A stretch of DNA of 42,093 bases from Streptomyces sp. SM11 (GTDB lineage: Bacteria > Actinomycetota > Actinomycetes > Streptomycetales > Streptomycetaceae), in the NCBI RefSeq assembly GCF_002910905.1, contig NZ_NEUE01000304.1:27308-69400 (forward strand), in the 5' to 3' direction. The notes below the pieces were generated by a model. That model saw nothing but the letters and a program-made list of their open reading frames with translations, was not told the origin of the DNA and made no database searches. A program made the translations under genes and the position numbers. Shown here piece after piece: positions 32,378-40,472 of the stretch; position 1 is the stretch's first letter; the number at the start of each line of letters is the position of its first letter.

Positions 32378-32692
32378 ATGGCAAGTATCCGTACCGCTCG
32401 TGCCCTCGCCGCTGTCGCCGCTCTGCCCCTGACCGTCGCGCTCTGCGGTGGGGTCGCCATGGCGGACAACGGTTCCTTCGCGAACGACGGATCGAACGCG
32501 GCAGTGGCGACGGTCGGCGGCAGCGGTGTCGGCGGCAACAACTCCGGCAACTCGTCCACGACCCAGCAGCAGGCCGTCGGCGCCGGCGCGTCGAACCAGA
32601 ACACGTCCGCCCAGGTGAGCAACTCGGCCTTCGTGCCGATCGACCAGTCGGACCACAGTGTCGCGGTGAACTTCACGCCGTTCTTCTGGTGA
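32378..32692 (+). CDS. Small secreted Asn/Ser/Gly-rich protein
   Basis: A 104-residue exported protein. The Sec signal ends at AMA (about residue 30). The mature 74-75 residues are rich in Asn, Ser, Gly, Gln and Val with almost no charge (VGGSGVGGNNSGNSSTTQQQ, later SNQNTSAQVSNSAF) and end with aromatic FTPFFW. The composition recalls amyloid-forming surface proteins such as rodlins, but I cannot align it to rodlins or chaplins. GGAGG lies seven bases before ATG 32378, and a strong terminator follows, so it is monocistronic. Confidence 0.82.
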   Translation: MASIRTARALAAVAALPLTVALCGGVAMADNGSFANDGSNAAVATVGGSGVGGNNSGNSSTTQQQAVGAGASNQNTSAQVSNSAFVPIDQSDHSVAVNFTPFFW

Positions 32693-32751
32693 TCCTCCCC
32701 AGGTGACGTTGTCGTCGGGACCTCCCGGGGGGTGGGTCCCGGCGGCCTGAA

Positions 32752-32797
32752 CGGCAGCCCGCGCGAAGGTACTTCGGTGCTCTCGCGCGGGCTGCCG
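32752..32797 (+). terminator. Strong hairpin after the secreted protein gene
   Basis: A 15-bp perfect stem (CGGCAGCCCGCGCGA and complement) with a 16-base loop, 60 bases past the stop. Confidence 0.85.
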
Positions 32798-32802
32798 ACG
32801 TC

Positions 32803-32834
32803 TTGACAGTCGGCCATATCTGACGGACAGTCAG
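32803..32834 (+). promoter_or_regulatory. Promoter and candidate operator of the steroid-type operon
   Basis: A -35-like TTGACA (32803-32808) is followed by the inverted repeat CTGAC-GGACA-GTCAG (32820-32834). GACAGTC also occurs twice directly (32805 and 32827). The palindrome has the size of a TetR-family operator but does not match the KstR or KstR2 motifs I know. Confidence 0.5.
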
Positions 32835-32940
32835 GAATGTTGGAGAGTGGCGCGGAAGGCTGCCGGAACGCCGGAACCCCGGCAGCGCCGGGTCGGTTGC
32901 GCTCCGGCATTCTGATTCCGCAGCTCTGGAGGCCCCTCCC

Positions 32941-34155
32941 GTGCATCTCGCTCCGACGGAACGCCAGCAGCGGCTCCGTGCCGAACTCCGTTCGTATTTC
33001 CGTGCGCTGATGCCCGATGCGGCGGGCAGCCGAAAGGGCGGGGACGGGCACGGGGACAGGAGCGGGGGCAGAGGCGCTGGGCTGGACGTGGGCGAGCAGC
33101 GGCGGCTGCTCCGCCGGATCGGTGCCGACGGCCTGCTCGGTCTCGGCTGGCCCGAGGAGTACGGCGGCCGGGGCCGGGGCCCCGACGAGCAGTTCGTCTT
33201 CTTCGACGAGGCGTACCGGGCCGGCGCCCCCGTCTCCATGGTCACGCTCAACACCGTCGGCCCGACCTTGATGGCGTACGGGACCGAGGAGCAGAAGGCG
33301 TACTTCCTGCCCCGCATTCTCGGCGGCGACCTCGTCTTCGCGATCGGCTACAGCGAGCCCGAGGCCGGAACGGACCTGGCGGCGCTGCGGACCCGTGCCG
33401 TGCGGGACGGCGACGAATGGGTCATCGACGGCCAGAAGATCTTCACCAGCAACGCCCAGCGGGCGGACTGGATCTGGCTCGCCTGCCGTACGGACCCCGA
33501 GGCCCCCAAGCACCGGGGCATCTCGATCATCCTGGTGCCCACCGACGACCCCGGCTTCTCCTGGACGCCGATCGAGACCGTGGGCGGGCTTACCACGACC
33601 GCCACCTACTACGACGGTGTACGCGTCCCCGCCACGAACCTCGTCGGCGTCGAGAACGAGGGCTGGAAGCTCATCACCAGCCAGCTCAACCACGAACGCG
33701 TCGCCCTGGCCGCTATCGGCATGCAGGCCGAGGACTTCTACGAGGAGGCCCTCGCCCACGCCCGTACCCCCGATCCCCTGACCGGGCACCGCCGGATCGA
33801 CGAGCCGTGGGTGCGCGCCCGGCTCGCGGAGGCGTACGCCCGGCTCGCGGCGACGCGCCTGCTGAACTGGCGGCTGGTCGACGCCGTCGGCGCCGGCGCA
33901 CCGGCCCCCGGAGAGGCCAGCGGTGTGAAGTTCGCGGGCACCGAGAGCGCGGTCGAGGTCTACCGGATGTGCCAGGAGGCGGTCGGTGATGCCGCCTTGC
34001 TCCGGGCCGGTTCTCCCGGCTGCTTCGGGGTCGGCGGGGAGCTGGAGCGGATGAACCGCGCCGCGCAGATCAACACCTTCGGCGGCGGCGTCGGCGAGGT
34101 GCAGCGCGAGATCGTCGCGACGGCCCGGCTCGGGATGACCCGGGGCAGGCGATGA
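32941..34155 (+). CDS. Acyl-CoA dehydrogenase, FadE29/ChsE2-like
   Basis: A 404-residue flavoprotein of the acyl-CoA dehydrogenase family. Conserved segments are GWPEEYGGRG near residue 70, AIGYSEPEAGTDLAALRTRA near 138 (FAD and substrate binding), DGQKIFTSNAQRADW, LNHERVALAAIG, and the C-terminal QINTFGGGVGEVQREIVA. In the matching M. tuberculosis igr operon, FadE28 and FadE29 form a heterotetramer that dehydrogenates the three-carbon steroid side chain; this longer subunit resembles FadE29. A Gly/Asp/Arg-rich insertion (about 28-50) is unusual. GTG 32941 follows GGAGG. Its stop overlaps the next start as ATGA. Confidence 0.88.
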   Translation: MHLAPTERQQRLRAELRSYFRALMPDAAGSRKGGDGHGDRSGGRGAGLDVGEQRRLLRRIGADGLLGLGWPEEYGGRGRGPDEQFVFFDEAYRAGAPVSMVTLNTVGPTLMAYGTEEQKAYFLPRILGGDLVFAIGYSEPEAGTDLAALRTRAVRDGDEWVIDGQKIFTSNAQRADWIWLACRTDPEAPKHRGISIILVPTDDPGFSWTPIETVGGLTTTATYYDGVRVPATNLVGVENEGWKLITSQLNHERVALAAIGMQAEDFYEEALAHARTPDPLTGHRRIDEPWVRARLAEAYARLAATRLLNWRLVDAVGAGAPAPGEASGVKFAGTESAVEVYRMCQEAVGDAALLRAGSPGCFGVGGELERMNRAAQINTFGGGVGEVQREIVATARLGMTRGRR

Positions 34156-35270
34156 GCGGGCGCGGGCCGGAGCACGAGGGAGCGGACGCGGACGCGGACG
34201 AGAACGATGTGCTGTACGAGCGGCTCGCCGCGTACGAAGGCCGCGCCGCCGCCACCGCGGGCCGGGGCAAGGACCCGGTCAACACGCCGATGATCCGGCA
34301 CTGGTGCGAGGCGATGGGCGACACCTTGGCGGCCTACCGGGGGCCGGACGCCGTCGCCCCGCCGACGATGCTCCAGGCATGGACGATGGGCGGGCTGTCC
34401 GGGCACACGCGCGGCTCGGAGAGTGCGGGCGGCGCGGACCGCCCGGACCGTACAGACGGCGCGGACCGCCCGGGTCGTACGGGCCGCTCCGCGGCGTACG
34501 ACGAGATGTTCGCCCTGTTCGACGGGGCCGGCTACACCTCCGTCGTCGCGACCGACTGTGAGCAGGAGTACCTGCGGCCACTGCGCCCCGGCGACCGGAT
34601 CACCTTCGACACGGTCATCGAGTCCGTCTCCCCGCGCAAGAGGACCAAGCTCGGCACCGGTTACTTCGTCACGACCCGTACGGACGTCCGCGCCGACGGC
34701 CAACCGGCCGGGACGCACCGCTTCCGCATCCTCAAGTACCGCCCCGCGCAACGGGAACAGACCGCACGGGAACAGACCGCACGGACACAGACCGCACGGA
34801 CACAGACCGCACGGACACAGACCGCACAAGGACAGGCCGCAGCGCAGGAACCGGCCCTGCGTCCCCGGCCCGTGATCAACCGGGACAACGCCGGGTTCTG
34901 GGCCGGCGTCGCCGAGCACCGGCTCCTGATCCAGCGCTGCGTGGACTGTGCGACCCTGCGCCTGCCCTGGCTGCCCGGCTGCAACGCCTGCGGTGGCGCG
35001 GAGTGGGACACCGTCGAGGCGAGCGGGGAAGGCACGGTCTTCAGCCATGTCGTGATGCACCACCCGCCGTTTCCCGCCTTCAGCCCCTCCGGCGAGGGCG
35101 GACCGTACGCCGTCGCGCTGGTCGAACTGGCCGAGGGCGTCCGCATCGTCAGCAACGTGATCGGTGTGCCGTACGACAAGGTCCGCGTCGGCATGCCAGT
35201 ACACCTGGAGTTCCTCCGTACGGACCCCGACCTGGAACTGCCGGTCTTCCGGTCGAGCGAAGGCGGTTGA
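34152..35270 (+). CDS. ChsH2-like fusion: MaoC-type hydratase plus DUF35 (zinc ribbon/OB-fold)
   Basis: A 372-residue two-domain protein. Residues about 15-200 are a MaoC-like hot-dog domain (PVNTPMIRHWCEAMGD, then YLRPLRPGDRITFDTVIESVSPRKRTKLGTGYFV). Residues about 235-372 are DUF35, with a zinc ribbon CVDCATLRLPWLPGCNACG and an OB fold. In M. tuberculosis Rv3542c (ChsH2) has this layout; its MaoC part works with ChsH1 as enoyl-CoA hydratase, and its DUF35 part binds the Ltp2 aldolase. Two low-complexity insertions are encoded by tandem repeats: ADRPDRTDG-type in the hot-dog region, and a (A)RTQT-type linker between domains. At 372 residues it is longer than the 311 recalled for Rv3542c. Confidence 0.88.
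   Translation: MSGRGPEHEGADADADENDVLYERLAAYEGRAAATAGRGKDPVNTPMIRHWCEAMGDTLAAYRGPDAVAPPTMLQAWTMGGLSGHTRGSESAGGADRPDRTDGADRPGRTGRSAAYDEMFALFDGAGYTSVVATDCEQEYLRPLRPGDRITFDTVIESVSPRKRTKLGTGYFVTTRTDVRADGQPAGTHRFRILKYRPAQREQTAREQTARTQTARTQTARTQTAQGQAAAQEPALRPRPVINRDNAGFWAGVAEHRLLIQRCVDCATLRLPWLPGCNACGGAEWDTVEASGEGTVFSHVVMHHPPFPAFSPSGEGGPYAVALVELAEGVRIVSNVIGVPYDKVRVGMPVHLEFLRTDPDLELPVFRSSEGG
34431..34484. repeat. 27-bp tandem duplication in the chsH2-like gene
   Basis: GGCGCGGACCGCCCGG begins both units (34431-34457 and 34458-34484). In frame, it encodes GADRPDRTD then GADRPGRTG in a loop of the MaoC domain. Confidence 0.8.
34751..34840. repeat. 15-bp tandem repeat, six copies, in the chsH2-like linker
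   Basis: Units ACGG(G/A)(A/C)ACAGACCGC start at 34751 and recur every 15 bases; the sixth is diverged. In frame, they encode EQTAR and TQTAR pentapeptides between the two domains. Confidence 0.9.
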
Positions 35271-35271
35271 G

Positions 35272-36315
35272 ATGGACTTCACCCCGAGCGAGGAGCAGTC
35301 CGCCGCACAGGGTCTGGCGGCGCGGATCTTCGGCGACCTGTCCACGCACGAGCGGCTGGTGGCGGCCGGTACGGGCACGGACGCGGAGCTGTGGAAGGAG
35401 CTGTGCGCGGCGGGACTGCCCGGCGCGGTCGAGGACGTCGGGCTGCTCGGCCTCGTCCTGCTCCTGGAGGAACAGGGCCGGACCACCGCCCAGGTCCCGT
35501 TCGCCGCGACCTGTGTGTACGGGCTGCTCGTGATCGCCGAGCACGGTACGGCGGAGCAGCGCGAGCGCCTGCTGCCCGGTCTGCGCGACGGTACGGCGGT
35601 GGCTACCGGCGCGTTCCCGGCGCGGGGCGGCGTGCACGCGTCGGACGGCGCGCTGTACGGGGCCGTGCCCTGGGTGCCCTGGCTGCGCGACGCCACCCAG
35701 GTGCTGGTGGCGGATGCCGACCGGGCCCTGTGGATCGTCGAGGCGGGCGCGCCGGGCGTCGCCGTGGTGCCGGTCGAGACGACCGCGCCCTGGGCGGCGG
35801 GGCGCCTCGTCCTCGACGGCGTACGCGGGGAGCGGGTCGGCGACGGGCCGGGAGCGTACGCGGCGGTCCTCGCCACGGCCCGCACCGCCTTCGCGGGGCT
35901 TCAGGCCGGGGTGTGCGCCGGCTCGCTCGCCCGCGCGGTCCACCACACCGCCACCCGTGAGCAGTTCGGGCGTCCGCTCTCCACCAACCAGGGCGTCCTG
36001 CTCCGCGCCGCCGACGCCCACATGGACACCGAGGCGATCCGGGTCACCGCGTACGAGGCGGCCTGGCGGCGGGACGAACAAAAAGAGTGCGGAGCACAGG
36101 CGTTGACCGCCGCCTGGTGGGCATCGGAGGCGGGCAAGCGGGTGGTCCACGCGGGCCAGCACCTGCACGGCGGCACCGGAGCCGACCTCGACCACCCGGT
36201 GCACCGGCACTTCCTCTGGGGCCGTCAGCTCGACGCGTACCTCGGCTGCGGCAGCGAAGTCCTGGAGGAGCTGGGTCTGTTGCTCGCGGACAGCCGTCAG
36301 GGGGACGCGTCGTGA
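35272..36315 (+). CDS. Acyl-CoA dehydrogenase, FadE28/ChsE1-like
   Basis: A 347-residue acyl-CoA dehydrogenase family protein, short and diverged, like FadE28 of the igr operon, which pairs with FadE29. It starts MDFTPSEEQSAAQGLAARIF; LPGAVEDVGLLGLVLLLEEQGRT follows. The C-terminal helical domain is seen in FAGLQAGVCAGSLARAVHH, REQFGRPLSTNQGVLL and QHLHGGTGADLDHPVHRHF. The middle beta domain is degenerate (GAFPARGGVHASDGALYG), which agrees with a partner subunit. ATG 35272 comes one base after the chsH2-like stop, and the stop overlaps the next gene (GTGA). Confidence 0.87.
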   Translation: MDFTPSEEQSAAQGLAARIFGDLSTHERLVAAGTGTDAELWKELCAAGLPGAVEDVGLLGLVLLLEEQGRTTAQVPFAATCVYGLLVIAEHGTAEQRERLLPGLRDGTAVATGAFPARGGVHASDGALYGAVPWVPWLRDATQVLVADADRALWIVEAGAPGVAVVPVETTAPWAAGRLVLDGVRGERVGDGPGAYAAVLATARTAFAGLQAGVCAGSLARAVHHTATREQFGRPLSTNQGVLLRAADAHMDTEAIRVTAYEAAWRRDEQKECGAQALTAAWWASEAGKRVVHAGQHLHGGTGADLDHPVHRHFLWGRQLDAYLGCGSEVLEELGLLLADSRQGDAS

Positions 36316-36734
36316 GGCAGGCCTGCCGCGTCGGCGACGAGCTGCCGCCCCTGGAGATCCCGCTGACCCGGACCCTGATCGTCGCCGGGGCCATCGCCTC
36401 CCGCGACTACCAGGACGTGCACCACGACGCGGAACTGGCCCGGGAGAAGGGCTCCCCCGACATCTTCATGAACATCCTCACCACCAACGGGCTCGTCGGC
36501 CGCTACATCACCGACCACTTCGGCCCCACCGCCGTCCTCCGCAAGGTCGCGATCCGCCTCGGCGTTCCCAACTATCCCGGCGATGTCATGCGGTTGACCG
36601 GCCGCATCACCGAGCTGGCCGCCGGGGAACCCGCCGAAGCGACGGTCCGCATCACCGGCGACAACGGCATCGGACGCCATGTCACCGGCACGGTCACGGT
36701 GACCCTCCCGCAGAAGGGCGGAAGCGGAGCATGA
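36312..36734 (+). CDS. ChsH1-like MaoC-family enoyl-CoA hydratase subunit
   Basis: A 140-residue single hot-dog domain protein. The hydratase-2 active-site pattern (Asp then His five residues later) lies in SRDYQDVHHDAELAREKGSPDIFMN. The second half is LRKVAIRLGVPNYPGDVMRLTGRI. It should pair with the MaoC half of the ChsH2-like protein to hydrate the steroid enoyl-CoA. GTG 36312 overlaps the previous stop as GTGA; the ATG of the next gene overlaps its own stop as ATGA, so the whole operon is translationally coupled. Confidence 0.88.
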   Translation: MRQACRVGDELPPLEIPLTRTLIVAGAIASRDYQDVHHDAELAREKGSPDIFMNILTTNGLVGRYITDHFGPTAVLRKVAIRLGVPNYPGDVMRLTGRITELAAGEPAEATVRITGDNGIGRHVTGTVTVTLPQKGGSGA

Positions 36735-37897
36735 GCATCCGCAGGGCCGACTCGCTCGGCGGGAAGGCGGCGATCGTCGGCATCGGGGCCACCGAGTTCT
36801 CCAAGGACTCCGGCCGCAGCGAACTGAAGCTGGCCGTCGAAGCCGTCCGCGCCGCCCTCGACGACGCGGGCCTCACCCCCGCCGACGTCGACGGGCTCGT
36901 CACCTTCACCATGGACACCAGCCCCGAGATCACCGTCGCGCAGGCGGCCGGGATCGGCGAGCTGTCGTTCTTCTCCCGGATCCACTACGGCGGCGGCGCG
37001 GCCTGTGCCACCGTGCAGCAGGCCGCCCTCGCGGTGGCGAGCGGGATCGCGGACGTCGTCGTCTGCTACCGGGCCTTCAACGAGCGCTCCGGCCGCCGCT
37101 TCGGCTCCGGCGTCCAGCGGCGCGAGCCGACCGCGGAGGGCACGGCGCTCGGCTGGAACCTGCCGTACGGGCTGCTCACCCCGGCCTCCTGGGTGGCGGT
37201 GGCGGCCCAGCGCTACCTGCACGCGTACGGCCTCGGCCCGGAGGTCTTCGGGCAGGTGGCGGTGGTCGACCGGCTCCACGCGGCACGGAACCCGGCGGCG
37301 TACTTCCACGGGAAGCCGATCACGCTCGCCGACCACGCCGCCTCCCGCTGGATCGTCGAACCGCTGCGGCTGCTCGACTGCTGCCAGGAGACGGACGGCG
37401 GCCAGGCCCTCGTCGTCACCAGCCTGGAACGCGCCCGCGACCTGCCCCGGCCGCCCGCCGTGGTCGTCGCTGCGGCGCAGGGCGCGGGCCGGTCGCAGGA
37501 GCAGATGACGAGCTTCTACCGGGACGGGCTGACGGGCCTGCCGGAGACCGCCGTGGTCGCCCGGCAACTCTGGCGCAGCTCCGGGCTGACCCCGGCCGAT
37601 ATCGACGTGGGCATCCTCTACGACCACTTCACCCCGTTCGTCCTGATGCAGCTGGAGGAGTTCGGTTTCTGCGGTTCCGGGGAGGCCGGGGACTTCGTCG
37701 CGGCGGACGTCCTGCCCCTGAACACCCATGGGGGCCAGCTGGGGGAGGCGTACCTCCATGGGATGAACGGCATCGCGGAGGCCGTCCGGCAGATCCGGGG
37801 CACCTCGGTGAACCAGGTGAGGGGGGCGGCGAGGTCGCTGGTCACGGCCGGTACGGGCGTCCCGACGTCGGGCCTGGTGCTCGGCGCGGACGGCTGA
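36731..37897 (+). CDS. Ltp2-like lipid-transfer protein, thiolase superfamily (retro-aldolase)
   Basis: A 388-residue thiolase-fold protein. The N-terminal AIVGIGATEFSKDSGR, the internal HYGGGAACATVQQAALAVASG (where true thiolases have the catalytic Cys), DCCQETDGGQALVV, YDHFTPFVLMQLEEFGFC and NTHGGQLGEAYLHGMNGI are typical of the Ltp2/SCP-x-like group. In M. tuberculosis Ltp2 with the DUF35 part of ChsH2 cleaves the side chain as a retro-aldolase releasing propionyl-CoA. The same is inferred here. It is the last gene of the operon. Confidence 0.88.
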   Translation: MSIRRADSLGGKAAIVGIGATEFSKDSGRSELKLAVEAVRAALDDAGLTPADVDGLVTFTMDTSPEITVAQAAGIGELSFFSRIHYGGGAACATVQQAALAVASGIADVVVCYRAFNERSGRRFGSGVQRREPTAEGTALGWNLPYGLLTPASWVAVAAQRYLHAYGLGPEVFGQVAVVDRLHAARNPAAYFHGKPITLADHAASRWIVEPLRLLDCCQETDGGQALVVTSLERARDLPRPPAVVVAAAQGAGRSQEQMTSFYRDGLTGLPETAVVARQLWRSSGLTPADIDVGILYDHFTPFVLMQLEEFGFCGSGEAGDFVAADVLPLNTHGGQLGEAYLHGMNGIAEAVRQIRGTSVNQVRGAARSLVTAGTGVPTSGLVLGADG

Positions 37898-38077
37898 ACG
37901 GCGGCGCCCGGCGCCCGGGGGTGTTCGGGGGGTCTCGGGGCTGGACCCTGACAGTCGCGCCCAGGCCCGTCCACCTTCAGGAGGTGCACGGTGCGCGGGC
38001 CCTACAACCTGAGGCGGACGGCGCTTCGGGACCTGGGGGCGATCCTCTCGGCGGTGCTCGCTCCTAGCGTTGAGTAC

Positions 38078-38641
38078 ATGACCACGCCAGTCTGCACGGG
38101 CGCCTCCAGGGCGGCCTCCGCCACCGCCGCCGGCCACCCCCACGCGCCCTACGCGTCGTTCTCCTCGTACGTACGGGCCCGGGGGCCCGTCCTGCTGCGT
38201 ACCGCGCGCTCGCTCACCGCGAACCCGTGCGACGCGGAGGACCTGCTGCAGACCGCGCTCGCCAAGACGTACGTCGCGTGGGAGCGGATCGAGGACCACC
38301 GGGCGCTCGACGGCTATGTGCGCCGGGCCCTGCTGAACACCCGCACCTCGCAGTGGCGCAAGCGCAAGGTCGACGAGTTCGCCTGCGAGGAGCTGCCCGA
38401 GCGGGAGACCTTCCCGGCGCCGGACCCGGCCGAGCAGCAGTCGCTGCACGACGCGATGTGGCGTGCGGTGCTCAAGCTCCCGGACCGCCAGCGCGCGATG
38501 GTCGTCCTGCGCTATTACGAGGATCTGAGCGAGGCCCAGACGGCGGAGGTGCTCGGTGTCTCGATCGGTACGGTCAAGAGCGCCGTCTCCCGCGCCCTCG
38601 GCAAGCTCCGCGAGGACCCGGAGCTGACGCCGGTCAGTTGA
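38078..38641 (+). CDS. SigE-family ECF RNA polymerase sigma factor
   Basis: A 187-residue group 4 sigma factor of the actinobacterial SigE family. Region 2 is SFSSYVRARGPVLLRTARSL, then NPCDAEDLLQTALAKTYVAWERI near residue 55; region 4 is KLPDRQRAMVVLRYYEDLSEAQTAEVLGVSIGTVKSAVSRALGKL. ATG 38078 gives a family-like length. TAGCGT lies seven bases upstream, so the mRNA may be leaderless. A GTG at 37991 in frame has a strong AGGAGGT before it and would add 29 residues; both remain possible. No anti-sigma gene is adjacent. Confidence 0.88.
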   Translation: MTTPVCTGASRAASATAAGHPHAPYASFSSYVRARGPVLLRTARSLTANPCDAEDLLQTALAKTYVAWERIEDHRALDGYVRRALLNTRTSQWRKRKVDEFACEELPERETFPAPDPAEQQSLHDAMWRAVLKLPDRQRAMVVLRYYEDLSEAQTAEVLGVSIGTVKSAVSRALGKLREDPELTPVS

Positions 38642-38704
38642 TCCGGACGGCCCGGTCCGCTGATCCGGACGGCCCGATGCGCTGATGCGGACGGCCCCGT
38701 ACGC
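38639..38704. repeat. 22-bp tandem repeat, three copies, starting at the sigma factor stop codon
   Basis: Units TGATCCGGACGGCCCG... begin at 38639 (the stop TGA), 38661 and 38683. The period is not a multiple of three. Confidence 0.88.
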
Positions 38705-38749
38705 TCCACCACAGGAGCCCCGGACAGGAATTTTCTCCCGTGAGTAGTG

Positions 38750-38767
38750 ACATACCACGTGGTATGT
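38750..38767. promoter_or_regulatory. 18-bp perfect palindrome upstream of the acyl-CoA synthetase
   Basis: ACATACCACGTGGTATGT, 52 bases before the GTG start. Its size and symmetry fit a TetR-family operator. No TetR gene is in the window. Confidence 0.7.
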
Positions 38768-38819
38768 GCGCAGAATCAGCGGAACCTTACTGCCGCGTAG
38801 CGCCTACCGGGAGGACGCC

Positions 38820-40472
38820 GTGCTGAGCACCATGCAGGACGTACCGCTGACTGTCACCCGCATCCTGCACCACGGGATGACGATCCATGGGAAGTCGCAG
38901 GTCACGACCTGGACCGGCGAACCCGAGCCGCACCGTGTCACCTTCGCCGAGATCGGGGCGCGCGCCACTCGGCTGGCCAACGCGCTGCGCGACGAGCTGG
39001 GCGTCGACGGCGACCAGCGGGTCGCCACGCTGATGTGGAACAACGCGGCCCATGTCGAGGCGTACCTCGCCATTCCCTCCATGGGGGCCGTGCTCCACAC
39101 CCTCAACCTCCGGCTGCCGCCCGAGCAGCTCGCCTGGATCGTCAACCACGCCGACGACAAGGTGGTGATCGTCAACGGCTCGCTGCTGCCGCTCCTCGTG
39201 CCGCTGCTGCCCCACCTGCCGAGCATCGAGCACGTCGTCGTGTCCGGGCCGGGGGACCGTTCGGGTCTCACCGGTGTCGCGCCGCGGGTGCACGAGTACG
39301 AGGAACTGATCGCGGACCGCCCCACCACGTACGACTGGCCGGAGCTGGACGAGCGTCAGGCCGCGGCCATGTGCTACACCTCCGGCACCACGGGCGACCC
39401 CAAGGGCGTCGTCTACTCGCACCGCTCGATCTACCTGCACTCGATGCAGGTCAACATGTCCGAGTCGATGGGGCTGACCGACAAGGACACCACCCTCGTC
39501 GTCGTGCCCCAGTTCCATGTGAACGCCTGGGGCCTGCCGCACGCCACCTTCATGAGCGGCGTCAACATGCTCATGCCGGACCGCTTCCTGCAGCCCGCCC
39601 CGCTCGCCGACATGATCGAGCGCGAGCGCCCGACGCACGCGGCCGCGGTCCCCACCATCTGGCAGGGCCTGCTCGCCGAGGTCACCGCCAACCCGCGCGA
39701 CCTCACCTCCATGGCCAACGTGACCATCGGCGGCGCGGCCTGTCCGCCCTCGCTGATGGAGGCGTACGACAAGCTCGGCGTCCGGCTCTGCCACGCCTGG
39801 GGCATGACGGAGACCTCGCCGCTGGGCACCATGGCCCACCCGCCCGCCGGGCTGAGCGACGAGGAGCAGTGGTCCTACCGGGTCACCCAGGGCCGCTTCC
39901 CCGCCGGAGTCGAGGCGCGGCTGGTCGGCCCCGGCGGTGAGCACCTTCCGTGGGACGGCGAGTCGGCCGGTGAGCTGGAGGTCCGGGGCCCCTGGATCGC
40001 CGCCGCCTACTACGGCGGTGCCGACGGTGAGCACCTGCGCCCCGAGGACAAGTTCAGCGAGGACGGCTGGCTGAAGACCGGCGACGTCGGTGTGATCAGC
40101 GCGGACGGCTTCCTCACCCTCACCGACCGGGCCAAGGACGTCATCAAGTCGGGCGGCGAGTGGATCTCCAGCGTCGAGCTGGAGAACGCGCTGATGGCCC
40201 ACCCGGACGTCGCGGAGGCGGCCGTCGTCGCCGTGCCGGACGAGAAGTGGGGCGAGCGGCCCCTCGCGACCGTCGTGCTCAAGGAGGGCGCCGCGGGAAC
40301 CGGCTACGAGGCGCTGAAGGCGTTCCTCGCCGAGTCGGGCATCGCCAAGTGGCAGCTGCCGGAGCGCTGGTCGGTGATCGACGCCGTGCCGAAGACGAGC
40401 GTCGGCAAGTTCGACAAGAAGGTGATCCGCAAGCAGTACGCGGAAGGCGAGCTGGACGTCACCCAGCTCTGA
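38820..40472 (+). CDS. Fatty-acyl-CoA synthetase (FadD-like, AMP-forming)
   Basis: A 550-residue acyl-activating enzyme that makes acyl-CoA from a carboxylic acid, ATP and CoA. The AMP-binding motif is YTSGTTGDPKG near residue 185, followed by GMTETSPLG near 338, TGDVGVISADGFLTLTDRAKDVIKSGGEWIS near 425 and the catalytic Lys in KTSVGKFDKK near 530. GTG 38820 follows GGGAGG at five bases. The substrate is unknown; nearness to the steroid-type operon suggests a sterol side chain or fatty acid. The palindrome upstream suggests regulation. Its stop is followed at once by a 9-bp tandem repeat. Confidence 0.92.
   Translation: MLSTMQDVPLTVTRILHHGMTIHGKSQVTTWTGEPEPHRVTFAEIGARATRLANALRDELGVDGDQRVATLMWNNAAHVEAYLAIPSMGAVLHTLNLRLPPEQLAWIVNHADDKVVIVNGSLLPLLVPLLPHLPSIEHVVVSGPGDRSGLTGVAPRVHEYEELIADRPTTYDWPELDERQAAAMCYTSGTTGDPKGVVYSHRSIYLHSMQVNMSESMGLTDKDTTLVVVPQFHVNAWGLPHATFMSGVNMLMPDRFLQPAPLADMIERERPTHAAAVPTIWQGLLAEVTANPRDLTSMANVTIGGAACPPSLMEAYDKLGVRLCHAWGMTETSPLGTMAHPPAGLSDEEQWSYRVTQGRFPAGVEARLVGPGGEHLPWDGESAGELEVRGPWIAAAYYGGADGEHLRPEDKFSEDGWLKTGDVGVISADGFLTLTDRAKDVIKSGGEWISSVELENALMAHPDVAEAAVVAVPDEKWGERPLATVVLKEGAAGTGYEALKAFLAESGIAKWQLPERWSVIDAVPKTSVGKFDKKVIRKQYAEGELDVTQL

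Noticed and set aside
32803..32834. KstR or KstR2 binding site
   Set aside because: The inverted repeat does not contain the conserved AAC-type half-sites or the AAGCAAG core expected for those regulators.
34751..34840. CRISPR array
   Set aside because: The 15-bp units are contiguous, without spacers, and lie in frame inside a coding sequence. No cas gene is present in the window.
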